Source of the DNA: an uncultured Lachnospiraceae bacterium | Lineage (GTDB): Bacteria > Bacillota > Clostridia > Lachnospirales > Lachnospiraceae | Direction of reading: 5' to 3' | NCBI GenBank assembly: GCA_934376945.1 | Contig: CAKRPI010000001.1 | Location: 10,514 to 74,513 of the forward strand | Length of the DNA stretch: 64,000 nucleotides | Shown: in pieces, positions 19,795 through 27,646 of the stretch | Layout of the letters: the number at the start of each line of letters is the position of its first letter | Position numbering within the stretch: position 1 is the first letter of the stretch | Translations under genes and position numbers: made by a program | The notes under the pieces: model-generated | Told to the model about the DNA's origin: nothing | Database searches by the model: none | The model's input: only the letters and a program-made list of their open reading frames with translations

Positions 19795-22455
19795 ATGGAT
19801 GAGAAGTTATACGAGTTAATGGACTGGGCAGGCGTTGAGGCAATTGTCTATTCAGAAGAGGATCAGCCGCAGAATCTGCTCGGAGCACATGTGACGGAAG
19901 ATGGCATCACGATTCAGGGATTTTTCCCCGGAGCCAAAGAAGTGGCAGTCAAAGCAAACGGTGGAAAAAAGGTATACCAGATGGATCTTGAGGATGAAGC
20001 AGGATATTTTGCAGCATTGATTCCAGGAAAACGGATACCGGATTATGTGTATCATGTGACATATGAAGACGGAAGCGAGGAGGAACTGCTCGATCCGTAT
20101 AATTTTGCACCACAGATCACAGAAAAAGAGACAAAGAAATTCAATGCAGGAATCTGCTATGATATTTATAAAAAGCTTGGAGCACATCCGATGACCGTAA
20201 ATGGTGTACAGGGTGTGGAATTTGCAGTATGGGCACCGAATGCGCTGCGCGTCAGTGTGGTAGGTGATTTTAATCTCTGGGACGGCAGACGGCTCCCGAT
20301 GAGAAGACTCTGGGATTCCGGAATTTTTGAATTATTTGTACCGAATCTTCCGGATGGAGCATTGTATAAATATGAAATAAAAGCGAAGGGCGGACTGACC
20401 TATCTGAAGGCAGATCCGTATGCAAATGCGGCAGAACTTCGTCCGAATACGGCTTCAATTGTGACTGATCTTTCGAAATTTGAATGGTCGGATCAGAACT
20501 GGATGGAGAATCGAAAAAAACGCAACGAAGATCATGAACCGATGGCAGTATATGAGGTGCATCTTGGTTCATGGAGAAAACCGGAGGATGGCCGGGAGTT
20601 TTATAATTACCGTGAGCTTGCTGTGATGCTCGCAGAATACGTAAAAGAGATGGGATATACACATGTAGAGCTGATGCCTGTCATGGAGCATCCGTTTGAT
20701 GCATCATGGGGATATCAGGTGACGGGATATTATGCACCGACTGCCCGTTACGGTACACCGCAGGATTTTATGTATTTTATGAATTATATGCATGAGCAGG
20801 GGATCGGTGTGATTCTTGACTGGGTTCCAGCACATTTTCCGAGAGATACATTTGGTCTGAGCGCGTTTGATGGTACCTGTTTGTATGAACATCTCGATCC
20901 GCGCAAGGGTTCACATCCGCACTGGGGGACACTGATTTACAATTATGGCCGTCCGGAAGTATCGAATTTTCTGATCGCCAATGCATTGTTCTGGAAAAAT
21001 GTTTACCATGCAGACGGAATCCGGATGGATGCAGTAGCATCGATGCTTTATCTGGATTACGGAAAAAATGCCGGGGAGTGGGTTGCGAATATCTATGGCG
21101 GAAATGAAAATCTGGAGGCAGTGGAATTTTTTAAACATTTGAATTCTATTTTCAAAAAACCGAAGGACGGAGCGCTTCTGATTGCAGAGGAGTCTACTGC
21201 GTGGCCTAAGGTTACAGCACCCGTGGAAGAAGAGGGGCTTGGCTTTGATTATAAGTGGAATATGGGCTGGATGAATGATTTCCTGGGTTATATGCAGCTG
21301 GATCCGATTTTCCGTTCCTATCATCATGGAGAGCTTACCTTCAGTATGGTCTATGCCTACAGTGAGAAATTCATTTTGACACTGTCACACGATGAAGTGG
21401 TACATGGAAAAGGTTCCATGATCGGAAAAATGCCGGGAAAGCGAAAAATGAAATTTGCAAATCTGCGTGCGGCATACGGTTTTATGATGGCACATCCCGG
21501 AAAAAAACTGCTGTTTATGGGGCAGGACTTTGCACAGTTTGCTGAGTGGAATGAGGCGAAGAGTCTTGAATGGGAGTTACTGCAGTATGAGGAGCATCAG
21601 CAGCTGAGTCATTATGTCCAGGCATTACTGAAATTGTACCGTGAACAGCCGGCGATGTACGAAAAAGATTTTGATCCGATTGGGTTTGAATGGATCAATA
21701 ATATTTCTGCAGATGAAAATATGGTTGTGTTTATGCGAAGGGGAACGAAGGCGCAGGAAGATCTGCTTGTCGTGTGCAATTTCTCGCCGCTGGTATACGA
21801 AAATCACAAAATAGGTGTTCCGTACAGCGGAAAATTTAAGGAGATATTTAACAGTGACAGTATAGAATTCGGTGGAGACGGCAATACAAATCCGCGTGCC
21901 AAGAGTTCTAAAAAGAGTCCGTGTGATGACCGTGAGGATTCCATTCAGATTTTGGTTCCACCGATGGGCATTTCGATATTCAAGTGTACACGAACGGAAG
22001 AAAAGCTTTCAGCAGGAAAAAAGACAAGAGCCGGAGCATCTGAAGAAAAGAAACGGACACGAAAGCCGGAGCAGAAAAAAACGGCGGTAAAGAAAGCAGC
22101 GGAGGCAGCGCAGGAACCGGCAAAAGCAGAAATACCGAAGATGACGGTTCCGATAAAAGAGGAGCCAAAGGAAACTAAGGTGGCGGTAAAGCGCGAACCG
22201 AAGGAAACTAAGGTGACGGTAAAGCGCGAGCCGAAGGAGACCAAGGTGGCGGTAAAGCGCGAGCCGAAGGAAACTAAGGTGGCGGTAAAGCGTGAACCGA
22301 AGGAGACCAAGGTGGCGGTAAAGCGTGAACCGAAGGAGACCAAGGTGGCGGTAAAGCGTGAACCGAAGGAGACCAAGGTGGCGGTAAAGCGCGAGCCGAA
22401 GGAGACCAAGGTGGCGGTAAAGCCAGAAGAGAAAAAAGCGGCCGGTCTGGAATAA
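19795..22455 (+). CDS. glgB: 1,4-alpha-glucan branching enzyme with a tandem-repeat C-terminal tail
   Basis: An 886-residue GH13 branching enzyme that forms alpha-1,6 branches in glycogen. N-terminal carbohydrate-binding modules lead to the catalytic barrel. The nucleophile Asp is in GIRMDAV (near 412), the acid Glu in LLIAEES (465-466), and the third acid in LSHDEVVHG. The enzyme proper ends near residue 735. About 150 extra residues follow, rich in Lys, Glu, Pro and Thr, including eight copies of an 11-residue unit EPKETKVAVKR (790-877). Branching enzymes do not normally have this tail. The ATG at 19795 follows TTGGAGGG. The partner glycogen synthase glgA is at 55 kb, not adjacent. Confidence 0.94.
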   Translation: MDEKLYELMDWAGVEAIVYSEEDQPQNLLGAHVTEDGITIQGFFPGAKEVAVKANGGKKVYQMDLEDEAGYFAALIPGKRIPDYVYHVTYEDGSEEELLDPYNFAPQITEKETKKFNAGICYDIYKKLGAHPMTVNGVQGVEFAVWAPNALRVSVVGDFNLWDGRRLPMRRLWDSGIFELFVPNLPDGALYKYEIKAKGGLTYLKADPYANAAELRPNTASIVTDLSKFEWSDQNWMENRKKRNEDHEPMAVYEVHLGSWRKPEDGREFYNYRELAVMLAEYVKEMGYTHVELMPVMEHPFDASWGYQVTGYYAPTARYGTPQDFMYFMNYMHEQGIGVILDWVPAHFPRDTFGLSAFDGTCLYEHLDPRKGSHPHWGTLIYNYGRPEVSNFLIANALFWKNVYHADGIRMDAVASMLYLDYGKNAGEWVANIYGGNENLEAVEFFKHLNSIFKKPKDGALLIAEESTAWPKVTAPVEEEGLGFDYKWNMGWMNDFLGYMQLDPIFRSYHHGELTFSMVYAYSEKFILTLSHDEVVHGKGSMIGKMPGKRKMKFANLRAAYGFMMAHPGKKLLFMGQDFAQFAEWNEAKSLEWELLQYEEHQQLSHYVQALLKLYREQPAMYEKDFDPIGFEWINNISADENMVVFMRRGTKAQEDLLVVCNFSPLVYENHKIGVPYSGKFKEIFNSDSIEFGGDGNTNPRAKSSKKSPCDDREDSIQILVPPMGISIFKCTRTEEKLSAGKKTRAGASEEKKRTRKPEQKKTAVKKAAEAAQEPAKAEIPKMTVPIKEEPKETKVAVKREPKETKVTVKREPKETKVAVKREPKETKVAVKREPKETKVAVKREPKETKVAVKREPKETKVAVKREPKETKVAVKPEEKKAAGLE
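22162..22425 (+). repeat. Eight tandem 33-bp units inside glgB
   Basis: Eight head-to-tail 33-bp copies encode EPKETKVAVKR with only synonymous changes, one Ala-to-Thr change (unit 2) and a final Pro. Units 5 and 6 are identical. The length is in frame, so copy-number change would lengthen or shorten the tail without breaking the gene. There are no spacers. Confidence 0.95.
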
Positions 22456-22514
22456 AAAAGTTATAAAAGCAGGAGCTTTCCCGACTGAGATAAAATTTGT
22501 ACGGAGAAACAGGA

Positions 22515-22862
22515 ATGGAAAAGAAAAGTAATAACGCAGTAGTACATACACACACACTGGATGACGGTACAGTGGTAACTCATACACATAACCACACACA
22601 TACACATGAAAATACAAAGGCGGTATTAAACCGCCTTTCCAGAGCAATCGGACATCTGGAATCTATCCGGAGGATGGTGGAGGACGGACGTGACTGCAGC
22701 GAGGTGCTGATTCAGCTTTCAGCGGTGAAATCGGCGATTAATAATACCGGAAAGGTAATTCTGCAGGATCATATTCAGCATTGTCTGGTCGATGCGATTG
22801 AGTCAGGGGATATGGAAACCATTGAAGAATTAAATAAAGCAATTGACCGGTTTATTAAGTGA
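22515..22862 (+). CDS. CsoR/RcnR-family metal-sensing repressor with His-rich N-terminus
   Basis: A 115-residue all-helical DNA-binding protein of the CsoR/RcnR/FrmR (DUF156) family. Cys61, His86 and Cys90 keep the exact spacing of the Cu(I) triad of CsoR (C-x24-H-x3-C), so copper is the likely ligand. The N-terminal 31 residues carry seven His (11, 13, 23, 25, 27, 29, 31) in alternating HTH patterns, not part of the core family. The ATG at 22515 follows GGAGAAACAGG. An upstream TTG is discarded. No copper exporter is adjacent; the neighbours are glgB and a sirtuin-like gene, so targets are unclear. Confidence 0.88.
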   Translation: MEKKSNNAVVHTHTLDDGTVVTHTHNHTHTHENTKAVLNRLSRAIGHLESIRRMVEDGRDCSEVLIQLSAVKSAINNTGKVILQDHIQHCLVDAIESGDMETIEELNKAIDRFIK

Positions 22863-22962
22863 TGAGAACTCAGGCGACTGAAAGCAGCAAAGTGGTTTTT
22901 GAATATTCGCTTTACGGTTGTTTCTGAGCAGTAACTGGTAAATGGGTACGGAGGTGTTAGTT

Positions 22963-23781
22963 ATGAATGGAAGAGAATTGGCAGGTGTTTTGTATAAAAG
23001 CGCTTATACAGTGTGTATTTCCGGACGGGAAATGATCGTGGAAGATGGGATCGATTCCATGAGAGATATGGAAACAGCCTATGAAATTGAAACAAAATAC
23101 GGTTATTCGCCGGAGGAAGTTTTCAGCGCCCGTTTTTTTAACACACGCACAGAACAGTTTTATGAATTTTATCGGGAAGAAGTTCTGGCGCAGGATAAGG
23201 AACCTGGTCCTGCTTATCAGGCGCTTGCAAAGCTTGAAAGCCTTGGGGCACTTCAGTGTACCATTACAAGACAGTTGTTTGATTTTCCACGTCGTGCCGG
23301 ATGCCATAAGGTTTATAATCTGCATGGGAATATTTTTGAAAAAAACGCATGCCCGAGATGTGGGAAGATTTATCCGATGGAGTATTTAAGAGACAGTGAA
23401 AAAGTTCCTCTGTGTGAGCGGTGTCGGGTTCCGATTCACCCTGGAGTAACGCTTTTGGGAGAAATGGTTGATATCGGACTGATGACGAAGGCTGCTGATG
23501 AAGTATCGAAGGCAGATACGTTGCTTCTTGCCGGGACAAATCTATGGGAAGAGACCGTACAGCAGTTTTTGAAATATTTTCATGGAACAAATATAATTCT
23601 GATTCATTCCGGTCATCATTTTGCGGACAGAGATGCCGATATTTTCCTGAACGGAAAATGTTCAGAGATTTTGCCGGAGACTGCAGAAGAGATGGAGCGT
23701 TTGAAGGAGCCGGACAAAGCCTGGGAGACAACCGGACAGAAGGTATTGGGAAAGAAAGCAGAAACTGACCGGCAGAAATAG
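22963..23781 (+). CDS. Degenerate sirtuin (Sir2-family) protein
   Basis: A 272-residue protein of the Sir2 family. The catalytic His121 in NLHGN and a full four-Cys zinc site (130, 133, 151, 154) are present, followed by the PGVTLLGE and LLLAGTN stretches. The N-terminal GAGIS motif is degraded to CISGREMIVEDG, and the NAD-contacting TQNID motif reads ITRQLFDF. NAD binding is therefore doubtful or altered. The ATG at 22963 follows GGAGGTG. It is the second divergent sirtuin in this window. Either a changed acylation chemistry or a loss of activity is possible. Confidence 0.75.
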   Translation: MNGRELAGVLYKSAYTVCISGREMIVEDGIDSMRDMETAYEIETKYGYSPEEVFSARFFNTRTEQFYEFYREEVLAQDKEPGPAYQALAKLESLGALQCTITRQLFDFPRRAGCHKVYNLHGNIFEKNACPRCGKIYPMEYLRDSEKVPLCERCRVPIHPGVTLLGEMVDIGLMTKAADEVSKADTLLLAGTNLWEETVQQFLKYFHGTNIILIHSGHHFADRDADIFLNGKCSEILPETAEEMERLKEPDKAWETTGQKVLGKKAETDRQK

Positions 23782-23901
23782 TAATGTAAAACAGTATTTG
23801 ATGTGCGGTCTGTGTTTCCAGATGGTAAAACCGGAGAAATTTGGAATAGTTCTGAATGGTGCCGGCTTTATGCGGAAAAAGACAGAAGCAGTCATTGAAA
23901 G

Positions 23902-23933
23902 GCTTCCGGTGTCGACATGACCGGAAGCTTTTT
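23902..23933 (+). terminator. Intrinsic terminator after the sirtuin gene
   Basis: GCTTCCGGT and ACCGGAAGC form a 9-bp stem with a 9-nt loop followed by five T. Confidence 0.85.
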
Positions 23934-23989
23934 GTGCAGAATAGTGTAATTTTATGACAAAAAGATGCAGAATTACCTGGATTTGGGTA

Positions 23990-24018
23990 TTCCCAAAAGG
24001 CGGTACATGATATATAAT
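23990..24018 (+). promoter_or_regulatory. Promoter with overlapping dyad upstream of the SGNH gene leader
   Basis: A perfect TATAAT at 24013 has a weak -35 TTCCCA 17 bases upstream. The dyad TTTGGG-TATT-CCCAAA (23983-23998) covers the -35 and may be an operator. Confidence 0.45.
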
Positions 24019-24057
24019 TAGATATTGCGAAAATCTATTTGTACAGACAAACGGCTG

Positions 24058-24084
24058 GAATGTACGATTCGTACATTCTTTTTT
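24058..24084 (+). terminator. Intrinsic terminator inside the leader of the SGNH hydrolase gene
   Basis: GAATGTACG-ATT-CGTACATTC is a perfect 9-bp hairpin directly followed by six T. It lies 40 bases after a TATAAT box and 97 bases before the next gene. It would end transcription early unless relieved, so it may be an attenuator or the end of a small RNA. Confidence 0.75.
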
Positions 24085-24181
24085 GTGATAAAACCAGACA
24101 TTTTAGAATTCCGTATGCAGACTGCAAAAGTATTGCTGTTCTGGTTGGTGACGATAGAAAATAAGATACAGGAGATATGTC

Positions 24182-25222
24182 ATGGCAAAATCGAAAGGCA
24201 AAAGAAAGAGACGGAATGATTCTCTTGTACTGCAGCTAATGGTTCTGGTGGCGATTGTGCTGGTAGTGTTTGAAGGAAAGCTTGTAGTTACAATGGTTAC
24301 ACACAGTACGTCAACGAAGAAAACGGAATCTTCCGGTTCAGGGGAGGAAAAAGAAGTAGCCGGAAGCAGCAAAACAGAGACACAACAGGATGCGGAGGCG
24401 GGAAATCTGGCATCCATACAAGACGGAGCAAGCGGGCAATCGGTTCTTGCGGGCCTTCCGATCGGAAAAGGAACGGTCAGTCAGCAGTCAGAGACAGACG
24501 CTTCTTATCCTACGGTATCAAACCCGGATAGTACGGCAATTGTCAAAGAGGCAGATACGCCGGTGGATGATTCCTATTTCTCGGATGCAGTTTTTATTGG
24601 TGATTCCAGAATGCAGGGATTTCAGAATGCATCCGGAATTACCCAGGGTACCTTCTTCACGAGTGTCGGAATGTCTCTTGCTACGATGCAAAGTGAAGCA
24701 GTTATTCCGACTTCAGAGGGAAATGTGACAGTTGCAGCGGCACTTTCCGGTGGGCACTATGGAAAAGTCTATATTATGCTTGGAACAAACGATTTGGGCG
24801 AGTATGACTGGGATTCCTTTAAAGAAGGTTTTATTTCATGTGTAAAACGCTTCCAGGAGATTCAGCCGGATGCGATCTTCTATATTTGCAGCGTTTTTTA
24901 TGTGGAAGAGTCTAAGATTACAAGCGGAAGCAGCTATGTTACGAATGCAAACGTAGATAAGATCAATTCGATTCTTCTGGATATTTGTGAGAGTGAAGGA
25001 TATCATTATCTGAATCTGAATGAGATTCTGTCAAATGGGTATGGTTCCTTGATTGAAGGTGCATCCAGTGACGGAGTGCATGTATATGAAAAATATTGCA
25101 AGCAGATGCTGACGTATCTGAAGTCCCATTATGTTACTGCAGATGACGCATCAGATAATTCCGGTAAAGAAGAACAGGAAACAGAGCCTGAGACAGAAGC
25201 AAAAAAGGAAGAAACAAAATAA
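24182..25222 (+). CDS. Membrane-anchored SGNH/GDSL-family hydrolase or acyltransferase
   Basis: A 346-residue protein with a basic N-terminus, one transmembrane segment (about 14-32), a Ser/Thr/Glu-rich linker and an extracellular SGNH domain. Block I is FIGDSR with catalytic Ser142, block III is LGTND with Asn203, and block V is DGVH with Asp297/His300. A Glu/Lys-rich tail ends the protein. SGNH proteins near MBOAT genes usually add or remove acetyl groups on surface glycans. The ATG follows AGGAGATATGTC. It is followed in the same direction by a lipoprotein, a tRNA and the MBOAT/DHHW pair. Confidence 0.85.
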   Translation: MAKSKGKRKRRNDSLVLQLMVLVAIVLVVFEGKLVVTMVTHSTSTKKTESSGSGEEKEVAGSSKTETQQDAEAGNLASIQDGASGQSVLAGLPIGKGTVSQQSETDASYPTVSNPDSTAIVKEADTPVDDSYFSDAVFIGDSRMQGFQNASGITQGTFFTSVGMSLATMQSEAVIPTSEGNVTVAAALSGGHYGKVYIMLGTNDLGEYDWDSFKEGFISCVKRFQEIQPDAIFYICSVFYVEESKITSGSSYVTNANVDKINSILLDICESEGYHYLNLNEILSNGYGSLIEGASSDGVHVYEKYCKQMLTYLKSHYVTADDASDNSGKEEQETEPETEAKKEETK

Positions 25223-25275
25223 GAAGAAACAAAATAAGAAAGATAAAAAGGAAAGACTGAAAGGAGATATACAAG

Positions 25276-25737
25276 ATGAAGAAGTTAACAGCAGTAATCT
25301 GCACAGCAATGATGGCGCTTAGTCTGACTGCCTGCGGAGGGAATACAAAAGAGGTATCTGTGAATCCGGAGAAGCTTGCAGAAGAGCTTTTGACGACAGT
25401 GACGTCAGATGAGCTGACGAAGAGCAGCATGGATCTGTCTACGGTATATTTTTATGATGCGAACAATGTAAATTCTGCGGTAGCTTACGCAAGTTCCGGA
25501 ACGACATCCTGTGAAGTGGCCGTTGTAGAGAGTAAGGATGCATCAGAGACTACGGCTGTAGAGAAGAATTTCAAAACGAGAGTTGAAAACCAGAAGAATC
25601 TGTATGCTTCCTACAATGCACAGGAAGCTGGAAGACTGGATGATGCGATTATCAAAAGCGCAGGTAAATACACGGTATTGTGCGTCTGTGATGACACAGA
25701 TAAGGCGAATGAGATTCTGAAAGAAAACGGTTTTTAA
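25276..25737 (+). CDS. DUF4358-type lipoprotein
   Basis: A 153-residue predicted lipoprotein. A signal peptide ends in the lipobox LTAC with Cys20, followed by one small domain of about 120 residues resembling DUF4358. This family is common in Lachnospiraceae beside SGNH and MBOAT genes, and no biochemical role is known. The ATG follows AAAGGAGATATACAAG. It is 53 bases after the SGNH gene and probably co-transcribed with it. Confidence 0.75.
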   Translation: MKKLTAVICTAMMALSLTACGGNTKEVSVNPEKLAEELLTTVTSDELTKSSMDLSTVYFYDANNVNSAVAYASSGTTSCEVAVVESKDASETTAVEKNFKTRVENQKNLYASYNAQEAGRLDDAIIKSAGKYTVLCVCDDTDKANEILKENGF

Positions 25738-25764
25738 AAAAAATTTGAAAAATCAAAAAAAGAC

Positions 25765-25793
25765 TTGCTTTTTTTGAAAAAGTTGGATATAAT
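25765..25793 (+). promoter_or_regulatory. Sigma-A promoter of tRNA-Thr
   Basis: TTGCTT and a perfect TATAAT are 17 bases apart, about 28 bases before the tRNA. Confidence 0.7.
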
Positions 25794-25820
25794 GTCTGAG
25801 TCGGCTGAATAAGCCGATCT

Positions 25821-25893
<73 letters not shown>

Positions 25894-25899
25894 GGTTTG

Positions 25900-25930
25900 A
25901 AAAGCCCGTATTTATAATACGGGCTTTTCG
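25900..25930 (+). terminator. Intrinsic terminator after tRNA-Thr
   Basis: AAAAGCCCGTATT and AATACGGGCTTTT form a perfect 13-bp stem with a 3-nt loop, the T-run being part of the arm. Confidence 0.85.
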
Positions 25931-25942
25931 TGTTTTTATCTT

Positions 25943-26017
25943 AGCCGAGAAAACGCCACTTCTATAAGTGAAGGGAAACAGCATATTGCAGACGAAAAAT
26001 TAATTTGCGTCTTGGCT
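25943..26017 (+). promoter_or_regulatory. Cloverleaf-like structured element upstream of the MBOAT gene
   Basis: AGCCGAGA (25943-25950) can pair with TCTTGGCT (26010-26017), closing a 75-nt domain. Inside are CACTT-CTAT-AAGTG (25957-25970), a weak GCA/TGC hairpin (25981-25989) and AGACG/CGTCT (25990-26012). The last shares three bases with the closing helix. There is no tRNA T-loop sequence and I recognise no riboswitch class. Confidence 0.3.
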
Positions 26018-26073
26018 GATATTATTATATACTATTACAGCGTTCACGAAATATCTATGCTGCCGGCCTTGGT

Positions 26074-26102
26074 TTGACCCTGCAGAGTAGAGAGCGTTAT
26101 TT
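26074..26102 (+). promoter_or_regulatory. Possible promoter of the MBOAT-DHHW operon
   Basis: TTGACC and TTATTT are 17 bases apart. The -35 is good and the -10 is weak. Confidence 0.35.
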
Positions 26103-26162
26103 AGAACTCGTTATTTTGGGAACATTATACTGGAGAACAGCTTAGGACAAGGAGAAAAATTC

Positions 26163-27584
26163 ATGATTTTCAGCAGTCTGTTATTTTTGTTCCGGTTTCT
26201 GCCGGCGGTTTTGTTGCTGTATTATCTGGCACCGCGACCACTGCGCAATCTCGTATTACTTCTGTGCAGCCTGGTGTTTTACGCATGGGGGGAACCGGTC
26301 TATATTATTTTGATGGTTGTATCGATTCTCGTATCGTATACAGGGGGGATTCTGGTAGACCGGTTCAAGGTGCAGGGAAGAAAAAAAGCGGCGAAAGTGG
26401 CGCTGATCAGTTCCTCTGTTATCAGTTTGTCACTGCTTGGTTTTTTCAAGTATGCGGATTTTGTGCTTGGAACGGTAAACAGTCTGACCGGAGCAGGGTT
26501 GGATCTTCTGAAGATAGCACTCCCTATCGGTATTTCGTTCTATACATTTCAGACGATGTCATATACAATTGATGTATATCGTGGAGAAGCACGTGTTCAG
26601 AAAAATCTGATTTCATTTGGAGCGTATGTGACAATGTTTCCACAGCTGATCGCAGGTCCGATCGTACAGTATAAGACCATTGACCGGCAGCTGCGTACGA
26701 GGAAAGAAACAGCGGAACAGTTTGCGTACGGTATTCATCGGTTTATGATCGGACTTGGAAAAAAAGTGCTTCTCGCGAACAACGCAGGTGCGCTTTGGAG
26801 TACGATAAGCGGTATGGAACATGCACAGATTCCGGTAGTAATGTCATGGATGGGACTGGCGGCCTATACGTTTCAGCTTTATTTTGACTTTTCTGCCTAT
26901 TCCGATATGGCGATCGGGTTTGGGCATATGTTTGGTTTTCGTTTTCTGGAAAATTTCAATTATCCATACGTATCAAAAAGCATTACGGAATTCTGGAGAA
27001 GATGGCACATCTCGCTTGGCACCTGGTTTCGGGATTACGTTTATATTCCGCTTGGGGGAAATCGGGTCGGAACATGGAAGCGTATCCGCAATATTTTGGT
27101 TGTATGGATGCTGACCGGTATCTGGCACGGAGCAAGCTGGAATTTTGTACTGTGGGGTATGTATTACGGTGTACTGCTGCTGATCGAAAAATTTATTTTA
27201 GGGAAATATTTGAAAAAACTGCCGGGTGTATTTTCGCATATTTATTGTATGTTCTTTGTTATGCTTGGCTGGAATCTGTTTGTATTTGACGATATGAGCG
27301 CCGGAATATCTTTTGCAAAAGCATTGTTTGGTATGTATGGCAGTGGCTTTTGCAGTAAGGAGACGCTGTATCTTTTATATAATAATGCAGTACTGTTTAT
27401 TTTACTGATCGTTGGAAGTACAGAGCTTCCGGCGCGGGCGGGCAAATGGATCTGTGAGAAGTTAAGCGGAAAAGAAACGCTGGTAACGATTATAAAAAAT
27501 GTATTTTATATCGGAATTTTCCTGTTGTCAGTCGCATGGCTGGTGGATGCCTCGTATAATCCGTTCCTGTATTTCCGGTTCTGA
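26163..27584 (+). CDS. MBOAT-family O-acyltransferase (AlgI/DltB type)
   Basis: A 473-residue polytopic membrane protein of the MBOAT family with about ten hydrophobic segments. The catalytic His322 is in LTGIWHGASWNFVLWG, and the conserved EFWRRWHISLGTWFRDYVYI motif precedes it. These proteins pass an acyl group across the membrane to surface polymers or glycans. The ATG follows ACAAGGAGAAAAATTC. Its stop codon overlaps a possible start of the next gene (TGATG). With the DHHW protein it forms an AlgI/AlgJ-like pair. The polymer acylated is not known. Confidence 0.93.
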   Translation: MIFSSLLFLFRFLPAVLLLYYLAPRPLRNLVLLLCSLVFYAWGEPVYIILMVVSILVSYTGGILVDRFKVQGRKKAAKVALISSSVISLSLLGFFKYADFVLGTVNSLTGAGLDLLKIALPIGISFYTFQTMSYTIDVYRGEARVQKNLISFGAYVTMFPQLIAGPIVQYKTIDRQLRTRKETAEQFAYGIHRFMIGLGKKVLLANNAGALWSTISGMEHAQIPVVMSWMGLAAYTFQLYFDFSAYSDMAIGFGHMFGFRFLENFNYPYVSKSITEFWRRWHISLGTWFRDYVYIPLGGNRVGTWKRIRNILVVWMLTGIWHGASWNFVLWGMYYGVLLLIEKFILGKYLKKLPGVFSHIYCMFFVMLGWNLFVFDDMSAGISFAKALFGMYGSGFCSKETLYLLYNNAVLFILLIVGSTELPARAGKWICEKLSGKETLVTIIKNVFYIGIFLLSVAWLVDASYNPFLYFRF

Positions 27585-27646
27585 TGGCAGCTATGGAAAA
27601 GAAGAAAAGGTACAGCAAACAGGAAAAAACAAAAAGGAGAATTGAG

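Noticed and set aside
22162-22425. The glgB repeats as a CRISPR array
   Set aside because: Units are directly joined with no spacers and are translated as part of a protein.
21945-22647. Long minus-strand open frames across the glgB tail
   Set aside because: They are produced by the repeat, which is open in several frames. They have no initiation signals.
25943-26017. A second tRNA gene after tRNA-Thr
   Set aside because: No T-loop, no D-loop GG and no sensible anticodon arm; only the overall shape is similar.
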